A stretch of DNA of 32,793 nucleotides from Stutzerimonas stutzeri. Lineage in GTDB: Bacteria > Pseudomonadota > Gammaproteobacteria > Pseudomonadales > Pseudomonadaceae. Shown in pieces: positions 1 through 7,557 of the stretch. The translations under genes were made by a program, and so were the position numbers. Location: contig DGLA01000011.1 in the NCBI GenBank assembly GCA_002387205.1, forward strand, positions 53,490 through 86,282, given 5' to 3'. Under the pieces are notes generated by a model. That model saw only the letters and a program-made list of their open reading frames with translations, was not told where the DNA came from and did no database searches. How positions within the stretch are numbered: the stretch's first letter is position 1; each line of letters begins with the position of its first letter.

Positions 1-18
1 CTCACGACGGCTGGGCAT
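1..18 (-). CDS. tktA: 5' end of a gene leaving the window, probably transketolase
   Basis: Six codons are visible on the minus strand, reading M-P-S-R-R-E, starting at 18. A clean AGGAG Shine-Dalgarno lies 8 nt upstream (about 27-31), so this is very probably a real translation start. Pseudomonas transketolase begins with this kind of sequence (MPSRRE followed by RANAIRALS, from memory), and tktA neighbours the metK regulator in P. aeruginosa, which is also found nearby here. The identification therefore rests on six residues plus synteny; the start site itself is better supported than the product name. Confidence 0.5.
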
Positions 19-138
19 CGCTAGATCTCCTGCGGGGTAGCTTCTGAAACGAAGGGGGCGGAAAAAGGCGGCCATTTTCCCTTACCGGGAGTGGCGGGGC
101 AATGACTGAATGGCTCGACGTCGCCGCCATCGGCCGCA

Positions 139-1059
139 TCACTCGAGCAGCACGACACCCTGATTGCCAATGTCGGGCAGATGCGCCAGCAGATAATCCT
201 TCATTCGCGTCAGGGTCAATGCGGTTTCACCCGTCGCAGGCCAGACCAGGTAATAGCTGTCGCCGGAGCGCACTGCTTGCTGGAACGGCAGTATCAACGA
301 GCCCTTCTGGAGCTCGGAGCCGACCAGTGCCAGGTCGCCGATCGACATGCCGTGCCCCTGCGCCGCAGCGGAAATGCCGAGCTCCAGCGTGTCGAACAGC
401 TTGCCCTGCTGCCAGGCGATGCGATCGACCAGACCGACTCGCTGCAGCCAGCGACGCCAGTCTCGGCAGTCGCGTGAGGGATGTATCAATTCGGCATCGG
501 CGAGTCGCTCGGCGGTCCAGGACGATCCGCCCTTGAATTCCGGCGCACAGACCGGCACCAGCCATTCATCGAACAGCTTGGTCCGGTTCCAGTCGGCGGG
601 GAAACCGCCGTGGCTCAGCAGGATGGCGCAATCGAAGGGCTCGTTGTGGAAGTCCACCGCATCGAGGTCCATCCAGGCACTGGTCAGTTGCACGCGATCC
701 TGCGGATGGGTGAGCTGGAAATTCTCCAGCGCACCGAGCAGCCAGCGCATGGTCAGGGTCGAGGGGGCTTTCAGCCGGAGCGCATCCTGCTGGCGGTTGA
801 TCGCAATGCAGGCGTTTTCGATGGTTCGGAAGCCGACCTTGAGCTCCTGCGCCAGCAGCCGTCCGGTGTCGGTCAGTGCCAACCGCGAGCCGCGCCGCTC
901 GAACAGCTGGCAGCCAAGGCTTTCTTCCAGCGTCTTCACGTGCCGACTGACAGCACTCTGGGTGATGCACAGGCTCTCTGCGGCCTGCGTGAACGACCCG
1001 AAGCGTGCCGCGACCTCAAAGGCACGCAGCGCGTAAAGCGGCGGCATGCGCAACGTCAT
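139..1059 (-). CDS. LysR-family transcriptional regulator (GcvA-like)
   Basis: The protein has an N-terminal winged helix-turn-helix of LysR type (PPLYALRAFEVAAR, then FTQAAESLCITQSAVSRHVKTLE) and a C-terminal effector-binding domain, about 306 residues in all, which is usual for the family. It resembles the GcvA branch. I chose ATG 1059 because GGAAG lies 8 nt upstream and the protein then begins MTLRMPPL, typical of GcvA relatives; ATG 1077 is an alternative but would overlap the palindrome at 1076-1090. It is transcribed divergently from the oxygenase-exporter pair, the classic arrangement of a LysR regulator and its target operon. It therefore probably controls that pair in response to an unknown, perhaps amino-acid-like, ligand. 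Confidence 0.9.
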   Translation of the reverse strand: MTLRMPPLYALRAFEVAARFGSFTQAAESLCITQSAVSRHVKTLEESLGCQLFERRGSRLALTDTGRLLAQELKVGFRTIENACIAINRQQDALRLKAPSTLTMRWLLGALENFQLTHPQDRVQLTSAWMDLDAVDFHNEPFDCAILLSHGGFPADWNRTKLFDEWLVPVCAPEFKGGSSWTAERLADAELIHPSRDCRDWRRWLQRVGLVDRIAWQQGKLFDTLELGISAAAQGHGMSIGDLALVGSELQKGSLILPFQQAVRSGDSYYLVWPATGETALTLTRMKDYLLAHLPDIGNQGVVLLE

Positions 1060-1075
1060 GCCGCCAGCTTCCGGC

Positions 1076-1090
1076 ATGAGTAAAACTCAT
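1076..1090. promoter_or_regulatory. Perfect inverted repeat with T-N11-A, candidate LysR box
   Basis: Arms ATGAGT and ACTCAT flank a 3-nt AAA spacer. The inner T (1077) and A (1089) are separated by 11 nt, exactly the LysR T-N11-A pattern. It lies immediately upstream of the preferred regulator start (1059) and about 130 bp from the oxygenase start. It is the natural candidate for the regulator's recognition site in the divergent promoter region; binding is inferred. Confidence 0.55.
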
Positions 1091-1221
1091 CGGAGATGGC
1101 CGTTTTTTCCATTTTGCAACCCTCCAGGGCCCACCAATACTCGCCGGCAATCGGGCCAGCCATGCGTTGGCACCGACCCAACAAGAGGCCTCTGCCTTGT
1201 ATAACGCTAGGGAAGGATGAC

Positions 1222-2118
1222 ATGCCCACTCGCGAGTTCGATCAACTTTTGTCTGCCAGCATTCGTCACGGGGGGCTCAGTCAGGCGCAGATAGCGGACA
1301 TCCTCGATTTCAAGCTGTTTGGCAACCCCAAAGGATTTCTGCTGCTGGAGAGCACGCAGATCGGCGAAATCCCTCCCACTCCCGCCTCGCGCAGCGAACT
1401 GAACAAGCCGGACAACCGCAGCGAACGCTTGCTGCTCCAGGCCACCGCGCTGCTGGGAGAGCCGATCGGCTACGTGCAGGAATCGGGCGGTTGCATCGTC
1501 AACAACTTCTTCCCGCAGCAGACGCAGTCACGTGCCGCCACCTCCGACAGCTTCGACACCGAACTGGGCCTGCACACCGAAAATGCCTTCCACGCCATCC
1601 AGCCGGATTACCTGCTGCTGCTCTGCCTGCGTCAGGATCCGGCCGCCGAGGCCGTCACCTATATCGCGTCGGCCGAGCGCATCCTCGAGCGGCTTTCCTA
1701 CGAAGACCAGGTGTTCTTTCTCAACGAGCCCTACAGCTTTCTGTCCGACTACGGCCACAGCGAAAAGAACCAGCGCATCGATATCAACAAGCATCAAACC
1801 GTACTGTACGGCGACCCTGACGCCCCCTTCCTGCGCTTCGATCCACAATTCATGGTCGCCTACAGCGACCGGGCTCAACGCGCACTGGACCGACTGCGCG
1901 CCGTTGCCTGGGAGGTGGTCGAGCCAGTGCGCCTCACCCGCGGCGACCTGCTGATCATCGACAACCGCCGCACGGCACATGCACGCAGCCCCTTCACCGC
2001 CCGTTTCGATGGCAGCGACCGCTGGATGCAACGCACCTTCGCCAGCTGCAACCTGCGCTTCTACACCGAGCGGCTGGGCAAGCAATCGCGCATCTTCGAA
2101 CTGGTAACCGAGCTATGA
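1222..2118 (+). CDS. TauD/clavaminate-synthase-like Fe(II)/2-oxoglutarate oxygenase
   Basis: A 298-residue protein with the non-haem iron facial triad of the CAS-like family: His118 and Glu120 in GLHTEN, and distal His253 in RRTAHARSPF. Arg271 lies 18 residues after the distal His, where 2-oxoglutarate is bound in VioC and AsnO. The HxE form, rather than HxD, and the surrounding sequence resemble enzymes that hydroxylate free amino acids (Asn, Arg, Lys) or clavaminate precursors. Start 1222 is chosen because GGAAGGATGA precedes it; an upstream in-frame ATG at 1096 has no ribosome site and would run through the promoter region. The gene overlaps the LysE exporter by 4 bp, so the two are co-translated. 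This suggests the product or substrate is an amino acid that is exported. The substrate cannot be read from the sequence. Confidence 0.85.
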   Translation: MPTREFDQLLSASIRHGGLSQAQIADILDFKLFGNPKGFLLLESTQIGEIPPTPASRSELNKPDNRSERLLLQATALLGEPIGYVQESGGCIVNNFFPQQTQSRAATSDSFDTELGLHTENAFHAIQPDYLLLLCLRQDPAAEAVTYIASAERILERLSYEDQVFFLNEPYSFLSDYGHSEKNQRIDINKHQTVLYGDPDAPFLRFDPQFMVAYSDRAQRALDRLRAVAWEVVEPVRLTRGDLLIIDNRRTAHARSPFTARFDGSDRWMQRTFASCNLRFYTERLGKQSRIFELVTEL

Positions 2119-2717
2119 ACACCACCTATCTCGCCTTCGCTGCCGCGGTCGCCCTGCTGATCGCCTCCCCCGGCCCGGTCGTCGCACTGGTTATCGCCGA
2201 CGCCCGGCGCAGCTGGCCGGCCTGGACCATTCTCGGCGGTGTGCTCTCGGCACAGATGCTGTTGATCGCTGCGCTGATGGTCATCTACCTGGCCCTCGAT
2301 CTGAAACCAGTGATTCTCGAATGGGGCCAGGTGCTCGGTGGGCTCTACCTGATCTGGCTCGGTGCCGACGGCCTCTGCGGCGGCGGTGGAGAAGCCAAGG
2401 AGCTGCCGCGCCCGCAATCGCATTACTTCTGGCGGGCGATGGCGGTCGGACTGTCCAACCCCAAGGACATTCTGTTCTTTCTCGCGTTTCTGCCAGGCTT
2501 CATTCTGCCGGCGCAGCCCTTCGCGCCGCAGGCGCTGGCGCTGATTGCCATCTGGGCGCTGGTCGATGTCTCGATTCTGATCACCTACAGCCTGGTCTCA
2601 CGTCAGTTGTCGAGCAACGACCGTATCCAGGGGCTGCTCGATCTGCTGCCCAACTTCTTTCTGCTAGCGCTGGGCCTGGTGTCCTGCGGCATGGGCATCA
2701 ACAGCTTGATCAACTAA
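2115..2717 (+). CDS. LysE/RhtB-family amino-acid exporter
   Basis: A 200-residue, very hydrophobic protein with about six membrane segments. It carries the family's N-terminal signature (IASPGPVVALVIADA, about residues 17-31) and a central GLSNPKDILFFLAFLPGF segment typical of LysE/RhtB/ArgO relatives. These inner-membrane carriers export amino acids or derivatives. The start ATG overlaps the oxygenase stop as ATGA, indicating translational coupling. Together with the divergent LysR gene this forms a compact sensor-enzyme-exporter module. Substrate identity is unknown; RhtB relatives handle homoserine, threonine, Lys, Arg, Cys and others. Confidence 0.9.
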   Translation: MNTTYLAFAAAVALLIASPGPVVALVIADARRSWPAWTILGGVLSAQMLLIAALMVIYLALDLKPVILEWGQVLGGLYLIWLGADGLCGGGGEAKELPRPQSHYFWRAMAVGLSNPKDILFFLAFLPGFILPAQPFAPQALALIAIWALVDVSILITYSLVSRQLSSNDRIQGLLDLLPNFFLLALGLVSCGMGINSLIN

Positions 2718-2730
2718 GCGGCGCCTTTCC

Positions 2731-2752
2731 AATATCAAAACTTTTTGATATT
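2731..2752. promoter_or_regulatory. Perfect AT-rich palindrome, candidate operator of the ArsR-type regulator
   Basis: Arms AATATCAAAA (2731-2740) and TTTTGATATT (2743-2752) are exact reverse complements separated by CT. The element lies in the short gap before the ArsR-type regulator-metK operon. It is strikingly AT-rich against its GC-rich surroundings. ArsR-family dimers bind palindromes of about this size, so autoregulation is a reasonable inference. No T-run or GC-rich stem argues for a terminator. Confidence 0.65.
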
Positions 2753-2756
2753 GCCA

Positions 2757-2785
2757 TTGCTGGGTGAAAAACGACCGACTAGACT
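2757..2785 (+). promoter_or_regulatory. Possible sigma70 promoter giving a nearly leaderless mRNA
   Basis: TTGCTG (2757-2762) and TAGACT (2780-2785) are separated by 17 nt. Transcription would start around 2792, only a few bases before the ATG at 2795, which has no recognisable Shine-Dalgarno. The palindrome at 2731-2752 ends 4 bp upstream of the -35. The match is moderate (3/6 and 4/6). Confidence 0.35.
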
Positions 2786-2794
2786 GCATCGCCT

Positions 2795-3796
2795 ATGAGC
2801 CTGCGCATTCCCCAGATGTCATTCACCGACAGTGACCAACTCGCCGCCCTATGCAAGGCCGGCGGGGATTCGTTGCGGCTGAACGTGCTGCGTGCGCTGG
2901 CCAGCGATTCGTTCGGCGTGCTCGAACTGGCACAGATCTTCGCCACCGGGCAATCGGGCATCAGCCATCATCTCAAGGTGCTGACACAGGCCGGGCTGCT
3001 GGCAACCCGCCGGGAAGGCAACGCGATTTTCTACCGCCGCGCCCTGCCCCAACCCGATAGTCTCGGCGGCAAGCTGCATTCGGCGCTACTGGACGAAGTG
3101 GATCAGTTGGATCTGCCGGCTGAGGTTCAGGCGCGTGTCGCCGCGGTGCATGCCCAGCGCAGCGCCGCCAGTGAAGATTTTTTCGCGCGCATGGCCGGTA
3201 GCTTCCAGGCGCGACAGGACATGATCGCCGGGCTTCCGCAGTACCGCGACAGCGTGGTCGCGCTGCTCGATGCATTGAACCTCACGCCAGCAGCAACCGC
3301 GCTGGAGGTCGGCCCGGGAGACGGCGGTTTTCTGCCAGAACTGGCGCGACGCTTTGCTCGGGTCACGGCCGTGGACAACAGCCCGGCCATGCTGGAAATG
3401 GCCCGCAGTCGATGTGAACAGGACGCCCTTAGCAACGTCGAAGTCAGACTTGCCGACGCATTACATGACGCCTGCCCGACCGCCGACTGCGTCGTCCTGA
3501 ACATGGTTTTGCATCATCTGGCGGCGCCGGGTGAAGCACTCAAGCAACTGGCGCGACTGGTGAACGTGGGCGGCAGCCTGCTGATCACCGAGCTGTGCAG
3601 CCATAACCAGAGTTGGGCCAGGGAGGCCTGCGGCGATCTGTGGTTGGGCTTCGAACAGGACGATCTGGCCCGTTGGGCCGATGCCGCGGGGCTCACGCCC
3701 GGCGAGAGCCTCTACATTGGCTTGAAGAACGGTTTTCAGATCCAGACCCGGTATTTTTCCCGGCTCGACGCTGATAGCCGACGCAACCACCGGTAA
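2795..3796 (+). CDS. ArsR-type HTH fused to SAM-dependent methyltransferase domain; probable SAM-cycle regulator
   Basis: Residues about 15-85 form an ArsR winged helix (FGVLELAQIFATGQSGISHHLKVL followed by a wing ending NAIFYRRAL). Residues about 130-320 are a class I methyltransferase fold, with motif I EVGPGDGGF at 171-179 and VDNSPAML as the acidic loop. The stop lies 14 nt before metK, so the two form an operon, and a perfect palindrome lies just upstream. A DNA-binding protein with a SAM/SAH pocket in front of SAM synthetase suggests that it senses SAM or SAH and controls metK, like the SahR-type regulators described in Proteobacteria. I name that similarity from knowledge of the family, not from a search. 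Whether the domain still methylates anything is unclear. ATG 2816 is a possible alternative start; neither has a good ribosome site. Confidence 0.85.
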   Translation: MSLRIPQMSFTDSDQLAALCKAGGDSLRLNVLRALASDSFGVLELAQIFATGQSGISHHLKVLTQAGLLATRREGNAIFYRRALPQPDSLGGKLHSALLDEVDQLDLPAEVQARVAAVHAQRSAASEDFFARMAGSFQARQDMIAGLPQYRDSVVALLDALNLTPAATALEVGPGDGGFLPELARRFARVTAVDNSPAMLEMARSRCEQDALSNVEVRLADALHDACPTADCVVLNMVLHHLAAPGEALKQLARLVNVGGSLLITELCSHNQSWAREACGDLWLGFEQDDLARWADAAGLTPGESLYIGLKNGFQIQTRYFSRLDADSRRNHR

Positions 3797-3810
3797 TTAG
3801 GAACCGATTG

Positions 3811-5001
<1,191 letters not shown>

Positions 5002-5020
5002 ACCGGACACCGAGCGCAAA

Positions 5021-5053
5021 AAAGCCCCGCCAGCCACAGCTGCGCGGGGCTTT
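5021..5053. terminator. Bidirectional terminator between metK and the DUF2780-like gene
   Basis: AAAGCCCCGC (5021-5030) pairs perfectly with GCGGGGCTTT (5044-5053) around a 13-nt loop. On the minus strand the stem is followed by a run of six T, and on the plus strand by a T-rich stretch. It can therefore end both convergent transcripts. Confidence 0.9.
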
Positions 5054-5066
5054 GCTTTGTCTTGTT

Positions 5067-5633
5067 TCAGCTACCGCTGACACCCCAGATACTGCTCAGG
5101 CTCTGCAACAGCGAACCCCCTACACCCTGGCTACCCAGATATTGCAGCAGCATCGGCGCGAACTGGCCGACCATGCCGGCATCCATGCCCAGCGCGGAAA
5201 ACGCCTGGTTGACGTCCGCCATGCTCCGCACGTTATCCACCGCAGCAGCGGTCTCGGCATTCACCTTGGTATCCGACTGGCCCAGCAAACCGGTCAGTGC
5301 TCCCAATTGGCCAAGCTGATCAAGACCGTTGTCACCGGTGAGCTTGTCGATACCGGGCACGGATTTGGCAAGCTGGGCGTAGTCGGTACTGCTCAACTGC
5401 TGTTTGGCCAGTTGCAACAGCGCACCACTACCGCCCAATGTTTGCTTAGGAGTGACACCCAGTTCATCAAGCTGACCGAGCAGGCTGAGCGCCTGGGTCT
5501 GTGAGGCGTTCGTGGTGCCGTTGCCCGTGATGCCTGATACCACGCCGGCGGCTTCGCCGAGATTGAAGGCGGTGGCAGAGCCTGCCGCCAGGCTCAGTGC
5601 GGTCAATATGGCGAAAGACGGAAAAAATTTCAT
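5067..5633 (-). CDS. Secreted DUF2780-like (VcgC/VcgE family) protein of unknown function
   Basis: A 188-residue protein with an N-terminal signal peptide (MKFFPSFAILTALSLAAGSATA, cleavage probably after residue 22). The mature part is rich in Gly, Leu, Gln and Ser, with alternating helices such as LSLLGQLDELGV and FAPMLLQYLGSQGVGGSLLQSL. This pattern resembles the DUF2780/VcgC-VcgE proteins common in Pseudomonas and Vibrio, whose role is not known to me. ATG 5633 is chosen over the upstream in-frame ATG because GAGG stands about 7 nt upstream and the protein then begins with the signal peptide. It follows the ABC permease on the same strand after about 66 bp and may be co-transcribed with it. 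Confidence 0.75.
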   Translation of the reverse strand: MKFFPSFAILTALSLAAGSATAFNLGEAAGVVSGITGNGTTNASQTQALSLLGQLDELGVTPKQTLGGSGALLQLAKQQLSSTDYAQLAKSVPGIDKLTGDNGLDQLGQLGALTGLLGQSDTKVNAETAAAVDNVRSMADVNQAFSALGMDAGMVGQFAPMLLQYLGSQGVGGSLLQSLSSIWGVSGS

Positions 5634-5699
5634 AGGTACCTCGAAAGAGAAGATACCCACGCATCAGCGACGCGCGGGGAATGAAGGCGCGGGTCGGTC

Positions 5700-6461
5700 T
5701 CAGTTCTTCAACCGATAACCCGTCTTGAAGATCCACCAGATCAGCACCAGGCACAGCGCCAGAAAGCCCAGCGTCATAGCCAGGCTGATGCCGACATTGA
5801 CGTCCGACACGCCGTAGAAGCTCCAGCGAAACCCGCTGATCAGGTACACCACCGGATTGAACAGCGTGACCTTCTGCCAGAGCGGCGGCAGCATTTCGAT
5901 GGAGTAGAAGCTGCCGCCTAAAAAGGCCAGCGGCATGACGATCAGCGACGGCACGATCTGCAGCTTTTCCCAGCCATCCGCCCAGATGCCGATGATGAAT
6001 CCGAACAGGCAGAAGGTGACAGCCGTCAGTACCAGGAACAGCGCCATCACCCAGGGATGCGCAATTTCGTAATCGACGAACAATCGCGCCGTGAGCAGGA
6101 TTACCAGCCCGAGGATGATCGACTTGGTCGCCGCCGCGCCAACGTAGCCGATAACGATCTCCAGATAGGAAACCGGTGCCGACAGCACTTCGTAGATGGT
6201 CCCCGAATAGCGCGGCATGTAGATGCCGAACGAGGCGTTGGAAATGCTTTCGGTGAGCAGCGCCATCATGATCAGACCGGGAATGATAAAGGCGCCGTAG
6301 GGGATGCCGTGCATCGCCTCCATGCGCGAGCCGATGGCCGAACCAAAGACAACGAAATACAGCGAGGTGGAGATGACCGGCGTGGCGATGCTCTGCAGCA
6401 GCGTGCGCCAGGTGCGCGCCAGTTCGAACAGGTAGATGGCGCGGATTGCGTGAAAATTCAT
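5700..6461 (-). CDS. ABC-2 type transporter permease (YadH-like)
   Basis: A 253-residue inner-membrane protein with about six hydrophobic segments. It carries the ABC-2 membrane-domain pattern YGAFIIPGLIMMALLTESIS and, near the end, LPPLWQKVTLFNPVVYLISGFRW, closely reminiscent of E. coli YadH. Such permeases pair with a DrrA/YadG-type ATPase to export lipophilic molecules or polysaccharide. Its start overlaps the ATPase stop by 4 bp (ATGA), confirming the pair. The substrate is unknown. Confidence 0.93.
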   Translation of the reverse strand: MNFHAIRAIYLFELARTWRTLLQSIATPVISTSLYFVVFGSAIGSRMEAMHGIPYGAFIIPGLIMMALLTESISNASFGIYMPRYSGTIYEVLSAPVSYLEIVIGYVGAAATKSIILGLVILLTARLFVDYEIAHPWVMALFLVLTAVTFCLFGFIIGIWADGWEKLQIVPSLIVMPLAFLGGSFYSIEMLPPLWQKVTLFNPVVYLISGFRWSFYGVSDVNVGISLAMTLGFLALCLVLIWWIFKTGYRLKN

Positions 6462-7447
6462 GTGCGGCTGCCCTTTACCAAACTGACGAAGATTTCCTCC
6501 AGGGAACTCTGACTCGACTGCAGATCCTTGAAGTCGATGCGGTGTTCGGCGAGGCGCCTGAGCAGGTCGGCGATGCCGGTGTCCTCATGCTGGGCGTCGA
6601 AGGTGAACACCAGCTGATTGCCCGAGTCGACCAATTCGAGCGGATAGCCGGCCAGTTCCGCCGGAATTTCGGCCAGCGGACGCTGCAAATGCAGGGTGAG
6701 CTGTTTGGTGCCAAGCTTTTGCATCAGCGCTTTCTTGTCCTCGACCAGAATGATCTCACCCTTGCTGATCACGCCGATGCGATCGGCCATCTCCTCGGCC
6801 TCTTCGATGTAGTGGGTGGTCAGGATGATGGTCACGCCGCGCTCGCGCAGGCGCCGGACCATTTCCCACATGTCGCGGCGCAGCTCGACGTCGACACCGG
6901 CTGTGGGCTCGTCGAGAAAGAGGATGGTCGGCTCATGGGACAGCGCCTTGGCAATCATCACCCGGCGCTTCATGCCGCCGGACAGCTCGATGATCCGGGC
7001 GCCCTTCTTGTCCCAGAGCGACAGGTCGCGCAACAGCTGCTCCAGATAGGCATCGTTCGGCGCCTTGCCAAACAGTCCACGGGAGAAGCGCACCGTCGCC
7101 CAGACGCTCTCGAAGCCTTCATTGAAGAGCTCCTGCGGCACCAGGCCGATCTTCGATCGCGCGGCACGGTAGTCACTGATGATGTCGCAGCCATCGACCA
7201 GCACACGCCCGCCGCCCGGGTTGACGATGCCGCAGATGATGCTGATCAGGGTGGTCTTGCCGGCCCCATTGGGCCCGAGCAGCGCGAAAATTTCGCCCTG
7301 GTTGATCTGCAGGTCGATCTGCTTGAGCGCCGGATGGCCGGACGCGTAGGTCTTGCTCAACTGCTCGATGTTGATCACGGGGTGCACTGATGGATAGCTC
7401 CGCAAGGGGTTGGCGGACAATTGTATGCCGCTGGTTGATTGGCTCAC
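6458..7447 (-). CDS. ABC transporter ATPase (YadG-like)
   Basis: The nucleotide-binding subunit of the exporter encoded with the permease at 5700-6461. Walker A GPNGAGKT is at about 58-65, the signature LSGGMK at 155-160 and Walker B ILFLDEP at 175-181, followed by an H-loop (LTTHYIEEAEEMADR). The C-terminal 100 residues form the extension seen in DrrA/YadG-type ATPases. The open frame begins at a GTG (7447) with AGGA 8 nt upstream. An alternative GTG at 7387, with GGAG about 10 nt upstream, would remove 20 poorly conserved-looking residues, so the start is uncertain. It is divergent from the broken reductase gene. Confidence 0.93.
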   Translation of the reverse strand: MSQSTSGIQLSANPLRSYPSVHPVINIEQLSKTYASGHPALKQIDLQINQGEIFALLGPNGAGKTTLISIICGIVNPGGGRVLVDGCDIISDYRAARSKIGLVPQELFNEGFESVWATVRFSRGLFGKAPNDAYLEQLLRDLSLWDKKGARIIELSGGMKRRVMIAKALSHEPTILFLDEPTAGVDVELRRDMWEMVRRLRERGVTIILTTHYIEEAEEMADRIGVISKGEIILVEDKKALMQKLGTKQLTLHLQRPLAEIPAELAGYPLELVDSGNQLVFTFDAQHEDTGIADLLRRLAEHRIDFKDLQSSQSSLEEIFVSLVKGSRT

Positions 7448-7557
7448 CTATCGAATCCTGATTTGCCTGCCTGGAACTGACCTCGGTCATGCCCGTTCCC
7501 GCGTCTCAAGCGCATGCTTGACCAACGCTTCTGACGCAGCCTGGGAGGCACAACGCC

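Noticed and set aside
481..1083. 200-codon plus-strand open frame over the LysR gene
   Set aside because: It is a shadow of the LysR coding frame, with no plausible start signal and no domain.
1096..1221. Longer 5' version of the oxygenase gene from ATG 1096
   Set aside because: The extra 42 residues have no family resemblance and no Shine-Dalgarno, and would cover the divergent promoter region; ATG 1222 has a strong site.
5021..5053. Riboswitch-type interpretation of the metK 3' hairpin
   Set aside because: A simple stem with flanking A/T runs between convergent genes is fully explained as a bidirectional terminator.
6446..7390. 314-codon open frame on the plus strand opposite the ABC ATPase
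   Set aside because: The minus-strand frame has complete Walker and signature motifs; the antisense frame has no recognisable features or ribosome site.
7508..7521. CAAGC-GCAT-GCTTG palindrome upstream of the reductase pseudogene
   Set aside because: Five-base arms with a partly self-complementary centre are common by chance at this composition, and nothing else supports an operator.
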